In this document: in pieces, positions 41,257 through 50,596 of the stretch | Position numbering within the stretch: position 1 is the stretch's first letter | How the letters are laid out: every line of letters begins with the position of its first letter | Assembly: GCF_010093205.1 (NCBI RefSeq) | Contig: NZ_PDWN01000002.1 | Location: 124,001 to 188,000 of the forward strand | Length of the DNA stretch: 64,000 bases | Source of the DNA: Pseudoxanthomonas daejeonensis | GTDB lineage: Bacteria; Pseudomonadota; Gammaproteobacteria; Xanthomonadales; Xanthomonadaceae | Reading direction: 5' to 3' | Program-made: the position numbers and the translations under genes | Notes under the pieces: model-generated | What the model was told of the DNA's origin: nothing | Databases searched by the model: none | Seen by the model: only the letters and a program-made list of their open reading frames with translations

Positions 41257-43112
41257 CGGTGCCCTCCGCCTGCCGCACCGGCGGCCATGCCGGCAGCGGC
41301 TTCGGCTTCGGACATCGCCGGAGGGATGGTCAGGTCTTCTTCGTAGACGTCCTCGAGCGCCGCGGGCATCCGTGGCAACGAGGCCTGGCGCTTGGCTTCG
41401 CCCTTGGCCTGCGCCGCGAGCCAGGTGTCGATGTCGTCCGGCGGCACGTCCATCAGCCGCAGGGAGTCCTCCATGACGCTGCGGAAGACCGGCGCCGACA
41501 CCAGGCCGGCGAAGTAGGAGCCGGCCTGCGGATCGTTGATCACCACCACGGTGGCGAAGCGGGGATTGGTCGAGGGCACCAGTCCGGCGAAGGTGGTGGT
41601 GTAGCGGCGCGCGTAGCCGCCGCCGGAGGCCTGGCGCGCGGTACCGGTCTTGCCGGCGACGTGGTAGCCCAGGATCGCGGCCTGGGTCGCGGTGCCGCCC
41701 GGCTCGGTCACCGTCTGCATCATCTTCAGGACCTGGTCCGCGACTTCGGGCCTGACCGCCTGCCGCGACTCGTTGATCTGGCCCTTGACGAAGGTTGGGG
41801 TGATCAGCCGGCCATGGTTGCCCATCGCCGCGTAGGCCTGGGCGATCTGCAAGGGCGTCGCCGACAGGCCGTAGCCGTATGCCATGGTCGACTTGGTCAG
41901 GCCATCCCAGCGCGCCGGCTCGCGCAGTGAGCCGATCGCCTCGCCCGGGAAGCCGCTGTGCGGCGCGCTTCCGTAACCGAAGCCCTTGATGAACTCGTAG
42001 AAGTACTGGTTCGGCAGCGGCTCGGCCAGCTTCACCGCGCCCAGGTTCGAGCTCTTGGTGATGATGCCGGTGACGTCGAGCACGCCGTAGTTGTGGTGGT
42101 CGCGGATCGTGTACTTGCCCAGCGCCATGTAGCCGGGATTGGTGTCGTAGCGGTTGGCCGCGGTGATCTTGCCGGCGTTGAGCGCGGCGGCCGCGGTGAT
42201 CGGCTTCATCGTCGAGCCGGGCTCGACCAGGTCGGTGACCGCGCGGTTGCGGTGCGTGTCCTGGCCACCGCCGGTGACCGCGTTGGGGTTGTAGCTGGGC
42301 AGGTTGACCATCGCCAGCACTTCGCCGGTGGCCACGTCCAGCACCACGACCGATCCGCTGCTGGCCTTGTGGGCGACCAGCGCGTTGCGCAGTTCGCGGT
42401 AGGCCAGGAACTGGATGCGCCGGTCGATGCTGAGGGTCAGGTCCTTGCCAGGCTCGGCGGCGCGGACCAGGTCGATGTTCTCGACGATGCGGCCGTGGCG
42501 GTCGCGGATCACGCGCTTGCTGCCGGGCTTGCCGCGCAGCCATTCGTCGAACGCCAGCTCGAGCCCTTCCTGGCCGCGGTCGTCGATATTGGTGAAGCCC
42601 AGCACGTGCGCCATCGCTTCGCCCTGGGGGTAGAAGCGGCGGAATTCGCGCTGCGAGGAGACGCCGGGCACGTTGAGGGCGAGGATCGCCTTGGCCTGGT
42701 CGGGATTGATCCGGCGCTTGAGGTAGACGAACTCCTTGTCGGCCCGCTGCGACAGCCGGCTGGTCAATTCGTCGGCCGGCACGCCCAGCGCCCGCGCCAG
42801 TTCCGGCAGGCGCTCGGGATGGCGCATCAGTTCCTGCGGATTGCCCCAGACCGATTCCACCGGCGTGGAGACCGCCACCGGCTCGCCATTGCGGTCGGTG
42901 ACCATCCCGCGGGAGGTCGGGATCGGGATCTCGCGGACGAAGCGGGCCTCGCCTTGGCGCTGGTAGAAATCGGCGTTGACCAGCTGCACGTAGGCCGCCC
43001 GGCCCACCAGTGCGAACGAACAGACGCCCAGCGCCACGCCCACCAGCAGCATGCGGCCGCGCAGGTTGAAGGCGCTGCGGTTGCGGTTGGGGCGCACGGG
43101 GGAGGCGTTCAC
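41253..43112 (-). CDS. ftsI: Septal transpeptidase FtsI (PBP3)
   Basis: Class B penicillin-binding protein, the divisome transpeptidase. The 619 residues start at GTG 43112 (coupled to the ftsL stop). There is one membrane helix (about 21-42, [20 protein letters not shown]) and the pedestal domain ([20 protein letters not shown]). The transpeptidase domain has SxxK STMK in [18 protein letters not shown], SxN SSN in [12 protein letters not shown] and KTG in [11 protein letters not shown]. The tail is longer than in E. coli and ends in an Ala/Gly-rich run (about 20 residues). Confidence 0.98.
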   Translation of the reverse strand: MNASPVRPNRNRSAFNLRGRMLLVGVALGVCSFALVGRAAYVQLVNADFYQRQGEARFVREIPIPTSRGMVTDRNGEPVAVSTPVESVWGNPQELMRHPERLPELARALGVPADELTSRLSQRADKEFVYLKRRINPDQAKAILALNVPGVSSQREFRRFYPQGEAMAHVLGFTNIDDRGQEGLELAFDEWLRGKPGSKRVIRDRHGRIVENIDLVRAAEPGKDLTLSIDRRIQFLAYRELRNALVAHKASSGSVVVLDVATGEVLAMVNLPSYNPNAVTGGGQDTHRNRAVTDLVEPGSTMKPITAAAALNAGKITAANRYDTNPGYMALGKYTIRDHHNYGVLDVTGIITKSSNLGAVKLAEPLPNQYFYEFIKGFGYGSAPHSGFPGEAIGSLREPARWDGLTKSTMAYGYGLSATPLQIAQAYAAMGNHGRLITPTFVKGQINESRQAVRPEVADQVLKMMQTVTEPGGTATQAAILGYHVAGKTGTARQASGGGYARRYTTTFAGLVPSTNPRFATVVVINDPQAGSYFAGLVSAPVFRSVMEDSLRLMDVPPDDIDTWLAAQAKGEAKRQASLPRMPAALEDVYEEDLTIPPAMSEAEAAAGMAAGAAGGGHR

Positions 43113-43372
43113 GGGCGCACCACCACGATGTCCTCGGCCTCGGGGAACTTCATCCCCAGCCGCTCGCGCGCGACCTGGTCGATGCGGTTGGCCTGCGCCC
43201 AGGTCGCCTGCTCCAGCTGCAGGCGGCCGAACTCGATGTTCAGTTCGTCGCGTTCGCGCTCCAACCCGGTCAGCTCCACGAACAGCTGGCGGTGGTGGTA
43301 GCGCTCGTACACGACGGCGATCGCGGTGCCGACGATGGCCAGCAGCAGGATGGCGAGCAGCACGCGGCTCAT
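43109..43372 (-). CDS. ftsL: Cell division protein FtsL
   Basis: Small bitopic divisome protein that forms the FtsQLB complex. The 87 residues have an N-terminal membrane helix (about 4-22, [19 protein letters not shown]) followed by a periplasmic coiled coil (about 30-60). A C-terminal [20 protein letters not shown] motif is typical of the family. The start and stop overlap rsmH and ftsI by four bases each. Confidence 0.94.
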   Translation of the reverse strand: MSRVLLAILLLAIVGTAIAVVYERYHHRQLFVELTGLERERDELNIEFGRLQLEQATWAQANRIDQVARERLGMKFPEAEDIVVVRP

Positions 43373-44340
43373 GCGGCTTCCCCTTCCAGCTTCTGGGCCA
43401 CGCGCAGCACCGCGCTGCGCGAGCGCGGATTGGCGGAGAGCTCGTCGTCGGCGGCGCGGATCGCGCCACCGCCCACGTCGGCCAGCACCGGCACGAACGC
43501 CTGCGCCTGCGGCAGGCGGCGATTGGCCGGGGGCGCCTTGGCATGGCGGGCGATGAACTGCTTGACGATGCGGTCTTCCAGCGAGTGGAAGCTGATCACG
43601 GCCAGGCGGCCGCCGGGCCGCAGCGCAGCCAGCGCCGCGTCCAGGCCGGTTTCCAGGTCGGCCAGTTCGCGGTTGATGTGGATGCGGATGGCCTGGAAGC
43701 TGCGCGTCGCCGGATGGATGCGGTCCTTGCCGCGCGGCATGACCGAGGCGATCAGCTCTGCCAGCTGCGCGGTACGCTCGAGCGGCTGCTGGGCGCGATG
43801 GGCCACGATCGTGCGCGCGATGCGCCGGCTCATTTTCTCCTCGCCGTACTTCCACAGCACATCGGCGATCTCGCGCTCCTCGGCGCGGGCCAGCCACTGC
43901 GCCGCGCTTTCGCCGGCATCGGGATCCATGCGCATGTCCAGCGGGCCGTCCTTACCGAACGAGAAACCGCGCGCGGCCACGTCCAGCTGCGGCGAGGACA
44001 CGCCCAGGTCGAACAGCACGCCATCCAGTTCACGCGCCTGGTCCCAGCTGCCGAGTGCAGCGAAACTGCCGCGCCGGATCGACACGCGCGCATCGCCGCC
44101 GAAACTCCTTTCGGCTTCCGCGATCGCTTCCGGGTCCTTGTCCATCAGCAGCAGCCGGCCTCCAGGGCCGAGTTGTTCCAGCACTCCACGCGCATGCCCG
44201 CCGCGCCCGAAGGTGCCGTCCAGGTAGCGTCCGTCCTCGACCACACGCAACCCGTCCATGACCTGCGCGTACAGCACCGGCAGGTGCGCCGCCGGCGCCG
44301 ACGGATCAGCGGGGTGGCCGGCCTGCGCGCCTTTGCGCAT
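43369..44340 (-). CDS. rsmH: 16S rRNA (cytosine1402-N4) methyltransferase RsmH
   Basis: SAM-dependent N4-methylation of C1402 in 16S rRNA. The 323 residues have [20 protein letters not shown], the SAM site [39 protein letters not shown] and the C-terminal [19 protein letters not shown] 44340 is chosen; the open frame extends to 44643, but this upstream part overlaps mraZ in another frame. It is second gene of the dcw operon. Confidence 0.98.
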   Translation of the reverse strand: MRKGAQAGHPADPSAPAAHLPVLYAQVMDGLRVVEDGRYLDGTFGRGGHARGVLEQLGPGGRLLLMDKDPEAIAEAERSFGGDARVSIRRGSFAALGSWDQARELDGVLFDLGVSSPQLDVAARGFSFGKDGPLDMRMDPDAGESAAQWLARAEEREIADVLWKYGEEKMSRRIARTIVAHRAQQPLERTAQLAELIASVMPRGKDRIHPATRSFQAIRIHINRELADLETGLDAALAALRPGGRLAVISFHSLEDRIVKQFIARHAKAPPANRRLPQAQAFVPVLADVGGGAIRAADDELSANPRSRSAVLRVAQKLEGEAA

Positions 44341-44354
44341 CCGGTCCCCCGCCG

Positions 44355-44801
44355 TCACAACTTCAGGTCGAGCATGTGCTCGCTCAGATCGTCGTCGGAC
44401 AGGGTCCGGCGGATCTGCGCGTGATGCGCCTGCTCGCTCCAGAGTTCGAACTTGTCGCCCATGCCCAGCAGCACGGCCTTCTTCTCGATGCCCACCGCGC
44501 TGCGATGGCTGGCCGGGATGCTGATCCGGCCATTGCCGTCCAGCTCGACCGGAGTCGCGGCGCCGACCAGCTTCAACTGCAGGCTGCGGTGGGCGGCACG
44601 GGTGGTGGGCAGCGCGTTGACTGCATCGCGCACCCGCTCCCATTCCTTGAACGGGTACAGGTACAGCGAACCGGCCTCGAACGGGTTGTAGGCGATCACC
44701 AGGCGGTTGCCGCAGTCGCGCGCGACGAGGTCGCGATAGGCCGTGGGGATGGCCACGCGCCCCTTGTCGTCCACTGTGATGGCGGTCTCACCCTGGAACA
44801 C
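44355..44801 (-). CDS. mraZ: Transcriptional regulator MraZ
   Basis: AbrB-like DNA-binding protein that represses its own dcw operon in E. coli. The 148 residues contain two SpoVT/AbrB-type repeats ([20 protein letters not shown] and [20 protein letters not shown]). Start choice: GTG 44801 gives [15 protein letters not shown], matching the family N-terminus; a TTG at 44840 would add 13 unusual residues. It is first gene of the cluster, 82 bases after the promoter at 44883-44911. Confidence 0.95.
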   Translation of the reverse strand: MFQGETAITVDDKGRVAIPTAYRDLVARDCGNRLVIAYNPFEAGSLYLYPFKEWERVRDAVNALPTTRAAHRSLQLKLVGAATPVELDGNGRISIPASHRSAVGIEKKAVLLGMGDKFELWSEQAHHAQIRRTLSDDDLSEHMLDLKL

Positions 44802-44882
44802 GTTCGCTGCTGCCCGACCCTGCTTTGGGATGCCATTCAATCACGGAAAACCACAGAAATCCCGGTTTCCCCACGAATGTCC

Positions 44883-44911
44883 ACCTTAGGAGTCACCAAC
44901 AGGGTTGTCAA
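44883..44911 (-). promoter_or_regulatory. Sigma70 promoter of the dcw cluster (Pmra)
   Basis: Minus strand TTGACA, exact 17-base spacer, TAAGGT. It is the best -35/-10 pair in the window and lies 82 bases before the mraZ start. Between it and mraZ are G-rich steps (GTGGGGAAACCGGGATTTC) at roughly ten-base spacing that could be MraZ boxes, but spacing is not exact. Confidence 0.85.
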
Positions 44912-45003
44912 CAGGATTCGAAGGAAAAAATCACCTGTCCGGTCAATGAGTTGCAGCGATGTTCACAGACAAGTTCAAGGGTTTTCCACAAGTCGCTGTT
45001 TAG

Positions 45004-45018
45004 TCTCAAATTTTGAGA
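45004..45018. promoter_or_regulatory. AT-rich palindrome upstream of mraZ
   Basis: TCTCAAA-T-TTTGAGA, perfect 7-bp arms around one base, about 95 bases upstream of the mraZ -35 and about 145 bases past the rnpB 3' end. The AT content contrasts sharply with the surroundings. It could be an operator; no regulator can be named. Confidence 0.4.
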
Positions 45019-45161
45019 TTCCGTACTTGTGAAGGCCATGTGAGTTGCGCGAAACAGGAGCCGCACGACGGGTGCTGCGTCGCGTCACGACTGCATCGGA
45101 ACGCACCCATGCACGAGCCTCCCCCGGCTGAAGCTCCGGAAGAGGCGGGTGCAGGAAAAGT

Positions 45162-45512
45162 GGCGGAGCCGGCCGGTAAGCCGGGTTCTGTCGTGGACAG
45201 TCATTCCTCTAGGCGCAACGTCACCGTTACGCTCGAGCAGCCTACCCGGACCCGACGCGGGCAACGTCATGAGGTCCCTATTTGGCCTTGCTCCCGGTGG
45301 GGTTTGCCGTGCCGGCCTGTTACCAGGCTCGCGGTGCGCTCTTACCGCACCATTTCACCCTTGCCCGCATCCCGAAGGACCGCTGGCGGTATCTTTCTGT
45401 TGCACTTTCCGTCGGCTCGCGCCGCCCAGGCGTTACCTGGCACCGTGCCCTGTGGAGCCCGGACTTTCCTCGGCATCGTTTCCGATGACGCGACTGTCTG
45501 GCCGACTCCGCC
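45162..45512 (-). ncRNA. rnpB: RNase P RNA (bacterial class A)
   Basis: Catalytic RNA of RNase P, which matures tRNA 5' ends. The minus strand carries the conserved blocks GAGGAAAGTCCGGGCTCC, AGGGCACGGTGCCAGGTAAC, CAGAAAGATACCGCC, GGTAAGAGCGCACCG and AGAACCCGGCTTACCGGCC. Ends are set by the P1 helix GGCGGAGTCGGCC pairing with GGCCGGCTCCGCC, followed by a short T run (ACTTTTCC). It is about 351 nt, normal length, and lies between rsmI and mraZ on the same strand. Confidence 0.96.
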
Positions 45513-45520
45513 GGGGAGGG

Positions 45521-45550
45521 ATTCTACGGCTTCGCCGATGAATCCCCCAA
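45521..45550 (-). promoter_or_regulatory. Promoter of rnpB
   Basis: Minus strand TTGGGG, 18-base spacer, TAGAAT. The -10 ends 9 bases before the predicted 5' end of the RNA. Confidence 0.6.
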
Positions 45551-45569
45551 AATTCGCTTGAGCGAATTT
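45550..45569 (-). terminator. AT-rich hairpin upstream of rnpB, possible rsmI terminator
   Basis: AAATTCGCT-CA-AGCGAATTT, a perfect 9-bp stem followed on minus by TGGGG. It lies at the end of the rsmI-rnpB gap. It could end rsmI transcription or be an operator overlapping the rnpB -35 region. Confidence 0.45.
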
Positions 45570-45810
45570 CGGGCCCCGCTCCGATTCCCCCATCCCCTGC
45601 CGCTGCCGCGGCGCCCCTTACCAAGGGGGCTATCACGAACTGATCGCCTGCCGGCACGGGAATCAATGCCTTGGCCACTCTGGCATGGCCCAATCCGCCC
45701 GGACTGAGGGAGGCGGGTGGTGCTGATCGAGTGCTCGTTCAGCGCAGCCGCGCTGCGAGAGGAAGCCGCCGGTCGAAGCCACGACCTGGTAGCGCGTGAA
45801 GACGCGGCGG

Positions 45811-45899
45811 GCCGAGGGTATTGCGGCAGTGGCCATGGATGGCCACGTCGGCGAGTCGGCACAGGGATGTGCCGTCGAGTCGACCGCAATGCCCTCGGC
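45811..45899. repeat. Nested inverted repeat element (not REP A/B)
   Basis: Outer arms GCCGAGGGTATTGCGG and CCGCAATGCCCTCGGC (one mismatch) enclose two perfect hairpins: GTGGCCAT-GG-ATGGCCAC (45829-45846) and CGGCACA-GGGA-TGTGCCG (45857-45874). The whole can fold as a three-way structure. It lies in the 465-base gap between rnpB and rsmI, the rest of which holds no recognisable gene. Confidence 0.65.
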
Positions 45900-45977
45900 T
45901 CGCCGCGGCTCCGTCCGAAGCGACGCGGTACCGGTCGCGCTGGCGAGCGTGATCGTCACCGCGGGCTCCCACCGGGC

Positions 45978-46808
45978 TCAATCGTCCGAGCCAGCCCCGT
46001 ACAGTGCCTTGCGCGGCGCGCCGGTGATCTCGGCAGCGAGCTTGGCGGCCGCCGAGGGCGGCAGCTGCCTGGCCAGGATCGCGTGCACGCGACGGCCTTC
46101 GGCCAGGATCGCGTCGGCGTCTTCGCCCACGCCCTGCACCACCAGCACGAACTCGCCCTTGCGCTGGTCGGCATCGGCCAACACCCGCGCGTGAAGGTCG
46201 GCCAGGCTGCCGTCGAGGACGGTCTCGAACAGCTTGGTCAGCTCGCGGCCCAACACCGCCGGACGCCCGTCGCCGAACGCAGCGCACAGGTCCGCCAGCG
46301 ATTCGTCGATGCGGTGCGAAGACTCATAGAACACCAGCGTGCGTGTCTCGCCGGCCAACTCCGCCAGCCTCTCGCGCCGGGCCGAAGCCTTGGCCGGCAG
46401 GAAGCCCTCGAAGGCGAACCGGTCGCTGGGCAGGCCCGCCACGCTGAGTGCGGCCACCAGCGCCGACGGCCCGGGCACCGGGCTCACCCTCACTCCCGCC
46501 GCACGTGCGGCCCGGACCAGCCGGTAGCCGGGATCGCTGACCAGCGGGGTTCCCGCGTCGCTGACCAGGGCCAGCGATTCGCCCGCCAGCAGCCTCGCCA
46601 CCAGCCGCTCGGCCAACTGCTGTTCGTTGTGCTCGTGCAGAGCCAGCAAAGGCGTGCCGATGCCGAAATGGGCCAGCAACTGGCCGCTGCGCCGGGTGTC
46701 CTCGGCACAGACCGCGTCCACCTCGCGCAGTACCTGCTGGGCGCGCGGGGACAGGTCACCGAGGTTGCCGATGGGAGTGGCGACGACGTGGAGCGTTGCG
46801 ACGGGCAT
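45978..46808 (-). CDS. rsmI: 16S rRNA (cytidine1402-2'-O) methyltransferase RsmI
   Basis: Methylates the ribose of C1402, the same nucleotide that RsmH modifies on the base. The 276 residues begin MPVATLHVVATPIGNLGDLS and show AEDTRRSGQLLAHFGI, LVSDAGTPLVSDPGYRLV, PVPGPSALVAALSVAGLPSD and FYESSHRID, all typical of this tetrapyrrole-methylase-fold family. It is divergent from lpoA, the usual pairing. Confidence 0.97.
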   Translation of the reverse strand: MPVATLHVVATPIGNLGDLSPRAQQVLREVDAVCAEDTRRSGQLLAHFGIGTPLLALHEHNEQQLAERLVARLLAGESLALVSDAGTPLVSDPGYRLVRAARAAGVRVSPVPGPSALVAALSVAGLPSDRFAFEGFLPAKASARRERLAELAGETRTLVFYESSHRIDESLADLCAAFGDGRPAVLGRELTKLFETVLDGSLADLHARVLADADQRKGEFVLVVQGVGEDADAILAEGRRVHAILARQLPPSAAAKLAAEITGAPRKALYGAGSDD

Positions 46809-46876
46809 GCAGGTCCGGTGGACTGAGGGAAAGGTAGAATCCTAAGCCCTTTCCCCCGACAGGCCCGGCCCGACGG

Positions 46877-48634
46877 ATGGACATGCCGAAGAACGTGCGC
46901 CACGCGATGCCCCTCCACCGCCTGCGCTGGCTGGCGCCGGGCCTGGTCCTGCTGCTCGCGACGGGCTGCGCGAGCGTCGCCACCACGCCGACCGCGGCAC
47001 CCGAGCATGCCGCCGCACTGGTGCAGCTGGAACAGGGACAGGCGCGCGAAGCCGCGCAACGCCTGGAAGCACTCGCCAATGCGACCAAGGGCAGCCAGCG
47101 CAACGCGCTGCTGGCCGACGCCGCGTTCGCCTGGCACGAAGCCGGCGACGACGCGCGCGCCCGCACCCTGGTCGCCCAGTTGGACCCACGCAATGTCGGC
47201 GGTGCCAGCCGCGCGCGGCTGTCGCTGCTGCAGGCCGAACTCGCCTTGGCCGCACAACAGCCGGCCGCCGTCCAGGCGGCGCTGGTCGGCGATCCCGCGA
47301 CCCTGCCCGCGCCGTTGCAGGCCCGTTGGCACCTGGCATCGGGCAAGGGCCTGGAGGCGACCGGCGACACGTTCGGCGCAGCGGCCGCGCGCGCGCGCGC
47401 CGATGCCGGGTTGGCGGGTGAAGCCCGCGACGGCAATCGCCGGGAGATCGAACGCCTGCTGTCCAAGCTGGACGACGCGACCCTGTCCTCGCGCGCCGCG
47501 GCCCTGCCGGCCGGCGATCCGCTTTACAACTTCGCCGGTCGCGCGCTGGTGCGCCGCGGCCTGCCGCTGCCGCGCCCGTTCGAACGTGGCGAGAACTGGG
47601 ACTTCGCCCAGCGCGCACCTGCCGCCGCCGATGGCTACCGCCCGCCGCGCAAGCTCGCGGTCCTGCTGCCGTTGTCCGGCCAGCTCGCCACCGCCGCCGG
47701 TCCCGTGCGCGACGGCCTGCTCGCCGGCTATTACGCCGAGAGCCGTGCGCGGCCGCCGATCACCTTCTATGACACCACGGGCACCCCGGCCGGTGCGCTG
47801 GCCGCCTACGCCAAGGCGGTCGCCGACGGCAACGATTTCGTGATCGGCCCGCTGGGCCGCGACGACGTGGGCGCGGTATTCGCACAGCCTGAGGTGCGCG
47901 TCTCCACCCTGGCGCTGAATCGCGGCAACGTCGCGCCGCCGCCGGGCAACATCGCCTTCTCGCTGGCACCCGAGGATGACGGTATCGCCGCGGCCGACTA
48001 CCTGCTGGCACGCGAGCACCGCAACGTCCTGGTGATCGGCGGCAGCGACGAGAACGGGCGCCGCGCGGTGGATGCGTTCCGCGAGCGGCTCGGTGAACGC
48101 GGCGGCAAGGTCGCCAGCGTGGTCAGCGTGGGCGAACAACCCGGCGATGTTTCGGCGCAGCTGGCCCAGGCCGCCGCGGCCGGTGCCGATTCGGTCTTCC
48201 TGGCCGTGCGCGGACCGCAGGCGCGCGCACTGGTACCGCAACTGGCGATGGCCGGCTTCGCCTCGCGCACCCGCGTGGCGGGTTCGCAGCTTGTCTCCGG
48301 CACCGGCAAGGCCAGCGAGGACGTGGTGCTGGACGGCATCGTGTTCCCCGGCGAGGCCTGGGCCGCACGTGGCGTGGCCGGACTGCCATCGCACAGCCAG
48401 GCCGCGGAAATGCTGCCGACCGCACGCGGCGGCGCGGCGCGCCTGTTCGCCTTCGGCCACGACGCATGGCTGATCACCGCGTTCCTGGAACGCCTGGTCA
48501 CCCGCACCGACGGTGAACTCGCCGGCGCCACCGGCACGCTGCGCCTGGATGGTTTCGGCAACGTGGTCCGTCAGCCGCAGTGGTCGATCTTCAGCGGCGG
48601 CGTGGCCGTTCCGCTGGCAGGCAGTGGCCACTGA
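46877..48634 (+). CDS. lpoA: Penicillin-binding protein activator LpoA
   Basis: Outer membrane lipoprotein that stimulates PBP1A. The 585-residue protein has a lipoprotein signal ending LLLATGC (lipidated C31). An N-terminal helical/TPR-like part (about 40-215) rich in Ala/Arg/Gln is followed by a periplasmic-binding-protein-like domain (about 230-580). The latter contains [20 protein letters not shown] and [18 protein letters not shown]. The first start is used; M11 is also possible. It is divergent from rsmI, and yraN overlaps its 3' end, the conserved rsmI-lpoA-yraN order. Confidence 0.93.
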   Translation: MDMPKNVRHAMPLHRLRWLAPGLVLLLATGCASVATTPTAAPEHAAALVQLEQGQAREAAQRLEALANATKGSQRNALLADAAFAWHEAGDDARARTLVAQLDPRNVGGASRARLSLLQAELALAAQQPAAVQAALVGDPATLPAPLQARWHLASGKGLEATGDTFGAAAARARADAGLAGEARDGNRREIERLLSKLDDATLSSRAAALPAGDPLYNFAGRALVRRGLPLPRPFERGENWDFAQRAPAAADGYRPPRKLAVLLPLSGQLATAAGPVRDGLLAGYYAESRARPPITFYDTTGTPAGALAAYAKAVADGNDFVIGPLGRDDVGAVFAQPEVRVSTLALNRGNVAPPPGNIAFSLAPEDDGIAAADYLLAREHRNVLVIGGSDENGRRAVDAFRERLGERGGKVASVVSVGEQPGDVSAQLAQAAAAGADSVFLAVRGPQARALVPQLAMAGFASRTRVAGSQLVSGTGKASEDVVLDGIVFPGEAWAARGVAGLPSHSQAAEMLPTARGGAARLFAFGHDAWLITAFLERLVTRTDGELAGATGTLRLDGFGNVVRQPQWSIFSGGVAVPLAGSGH

Positions 48635-49022
48635 TCGCGAGCTGGATCGCCGCGCCCGCGGCGCCCGCGTCGAAAAGGCCGCGCGCGCCGAACTCGAGCG
48701 CGCCGGCCTGCGCCTGGAGGCGGCCAATGTCGGCTACCGCGGCGGCGAGCTGGACCTGGTGATGCTGGAGCCCGGCCGCGACGGCGGGACGCTGGTCTTC
48801 GTGGAAGTGCGCTACCGCGCCGCGTCTTCCTTCGGCGGCGGCTTCGCCTCGGTCGACCATGGCAAGCGGCGCAAGCTGGTGCGCGCCGCGCAGCTGTACC
48901 TGGGTTCGCACGCCCGGCTGGCGCAGCTGCCGTGCCGCTTCGACGTGGTCGAAGCCAGCGGCGACCCGGACACGCCGGAGATCCGCTGGTTGAAGGATGC
49001 GTTCCGGCTCGACGATGTGTAG
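48624..49022 (+). CDS. yraN: YraN/UPF0102 family endonuclease-like protein
   Basis: Family of small nuclease-fold proteins of uncertain role. The 132 residues contain [19 protein letters not shown] then [10 protein letters not shown], the Glu/Asp...Glu core of an endonuclease-like fold. The GTG start (48624) overlaps the last 11 bases of lpoA. The stop codon TAG is provided by the GTAG head of the REP that begins at 49018; the natural C-terminus may have been altered (ends [10 protein letters not shown]). Confidence 0.88.
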   Translation: MATDRELDRRARGARVEKAARAELERAGLRLEAANVGYRGGELDLVMLEPGRDGGTLVFVEVRYRAASSFGGGFASVDHGKRRKLVRAAQLYLGSHARLAQLPCRFDVVEASGDPDTPEIRWLKDAFRLDDV

Positions 49023-49117
49023 GAGCGGGCATGACCGCGAGGCCGGGGCGTCGGAATCGCCCGCCATCGCTGGCCCCGCCAGCAGCAGCTTCGCGGCCAG
49101 AAGTCCGCTCCTACAAA
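49018..49117. repeat. BIME: one A/B pair; its head is the yraN stop
   Basis: Forward A (TGTAGGAGCGGGCATGACC, tail diverged to GAGGCCGG) and reverse B-like (GCGGCCAGAAGTCCGCTCCT), heads outward. The first TAG is the yraN stop codon. Confidence 0.9.
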
Positions 49118-49129
49118 GGCCTGCCCGCC

Positions 49130-49135
49130 TACAAT
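49130..49135 (+). promoter_or_regulatory. -10 box of the FAD oxidase gene placed for a leaderless transcript
   Basis: GCCCGCCTACAAT followed by six bases and ATG: the same 13-mer and the same spacing as at coaE. No Shine-Dalgarno is present. Confidence 0.55.
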
Positions 49136-49141
49136 CGCGCA

Positions 49142-50527
49142 ATGACCCGTCCCCTGCCCCCCGCCCTCGACGCCGAACTGGCAGCACTGCTCGGTCCCGA
49201 CGGCTGGCTGACGGGCGAACAGATGCGGCGTGCGCACGGCGAAGACGACTCGCGCATGTCCGCCCTGCCCGACGCGGTGGCCGTTCCGCGCGACCGCGAC
49301 CAGGTCGCCGCGATCGTGCGCGCCTGTCGCGCCCACCGCGTGCCGCTGGTGGCGCGTGGCGCGGGCACCGGGACCACCGGCGCTGCGGTGCCGTTCGCGG
49401 GCGGCGTGGTGCTGTCGTTCGCGCGGATGGACCGGATCCTGGAAATCCGCGCCGGCGACCGCTGCGCCGTGGTCGAGCCGGGCGTGCTGAACGGCGACCT
49501 GCAGCAGGCGCTGCAACCGCACGGCCTGTTCTGGCCACCGGACCCCTCCAGCTACGAGCGCTGCACGATCGGCGGCAACCTCGCCTGCAATGCGGGCGGC
49601 CCGCGCGCGGTGAAGTACGGCGCCACCCGCGACAACGTGCTCGGCGTGGTCGCGGTGACGGGCACCGGCGAGACCATCCACTGCGGCGGCCCGTGGACCA
49701 AGGACGCGACCGGCTACGACCTCACCCACCTGCTGGTCGGCAGCGAAGGCACGCTCGCGCTCATTGTCGAAGCGACGCTGAAGCTGGCGCCACGACCGCG
49801 CGCGCAGGCCGGACTGCGCGCGTTCTACCGCGATGCGACGGCGGCCGCGGCGGCCGTGGGCCGGCTGATGGCGCAGCCCCAGGTGCCGGCGATGCTCGAA
49901 TTCATGGATCGCAGCGCGATCGCCCTGCTCCGCCGCAACGGCACCGACGTGCCCGAAGCAGGAGCGATGCTGCTGATCGAGGCCGACGGCGACGACGACA
50001 CGCTGCCCTATGCGCTGCAGGCGCTGGCCAATGCCGCCGAGGGCGACGGCCTGCTCTCGCTGGACGTCGCCGCGGACGGCAGCGCGCGCGACCGCCTGTG
50101 GGCGGCCCGTCGCGCGCTTTCGCCGGCGCTGCGCACGATCGCTCCGGGCAAGATCAACGAAGACGTGGTGGTGCCGGTCTCGCGCATTCCGGCGCTGGTC
50201 GCGGGCGTGGAAGCGCTGTCCGCCGAATTCGCCTTGCCGATCGTGGCTTTCGGCCATGCCGGCAACGGCAACCTGCACGTCAACATCCTGTACCACCCCG
50301 ACGACCCGACCGAAGCCGGGCGCGCGCAGGCCGCGCTGCCGCGGCTGTTCGAGTTGGTCCTGTCGCTGGGCGGCACGCTGTCGGGCGAACACGGCATCGG
50401 CGTCGCCAAGCGCGACTGGATGGACCGCGCCTTCGATGCGCCGACCCTGGCGACCATGCGCGCGATAAAAGCGGCCCTGGACCCGGACGGCATCCTCAAC
50501 CCGGGCAAGGTGCTGCCGCCCGCCTGA
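49142..50527 (+). CDS. FAD-linked oxidase (GlcD / D-2-hydroxyacid dehydrogenase type)
   Basis: VAO/PCMH-family flavoprotein, 461 residues. The FAD-binding half has VARGAGTGTTGAAVPFAGGV, the pyrophosphate segment TIGGNLACNAGGPRAVKYGA and LLVGSEGTLALIVEATLKL. The C-terminal FAD-oxidase cap ends with FGHAGNGNLHVNILYHPD and GEHGIGVAKRDWM. These are hallmarks of D-lactate, glycolate (GlcD) and D-2-hydroxyglutarate dehydrogenases; the substrate cannot be chosen from sequence. The ATG at 49142 follows a -10 box directly (leaderless); a longer frame from 48932 reads through yraN and REP sequence. Confidence 0.92.
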   Translation: MTRPLPPALDAELAALLGPDGWLTGEQMRRAHGEDDSRMSALPDAVAVPRDRDQVAAIVRACRAHRVPLVARGAGTGTTGAAVPFAGGVVLSFARMDRILEIRAGDRCAVVEPGVLNGDLQQALQPHGLFWPPDPSSYERCTIGGNLACNAGGPRAVKYGATRDNVLGVVAVTGTGETIHCGGPWTKDATGYDLTHLLVGSEGTLALIVEATLKLAPRPRAQAGLRAFYRDATAAAAAVGRLMAQPQVPAMLEFMDRSAIALLRRNGTDVPEAGAMLLIEADGDDDTLPYALQALANAAEGDGLLSLDVAADGSARDRLWAARRALSPALRTIAPGKINEDVVVPVSRIPALVAGVEALSAEFALPIVAFGHAGNGNLHVNILYHPDDPTEAGRAQAALPRLFELVLSLGGTLSGEHGIGVAKRDWMDRAFDAPTLATMRAIKAALDPDGILNPGKVLPPA

Positions 50528-50596
50528 CCTGCTGTCGCCGCTGCGACCAGCGCGCACCGCCGATGCGACAATGGCGCGGCCTACCTGGAGCGCTGC

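Noticed and set aside
44812-44880. MraZ boxes upstream of mraZ
   Set aside because: G-rich steps are present, but the spacing (9 and 11 bases) does not match the regular ten-base repeats known for MraZ, so I only mention them under the promoter.
45663-45959. 98-codon minus frame between rnpB and rsmI
   Set aside because: It runs through the nested inverted repeat and lacks a plausible start or domain. I see no evidence that it is translated.
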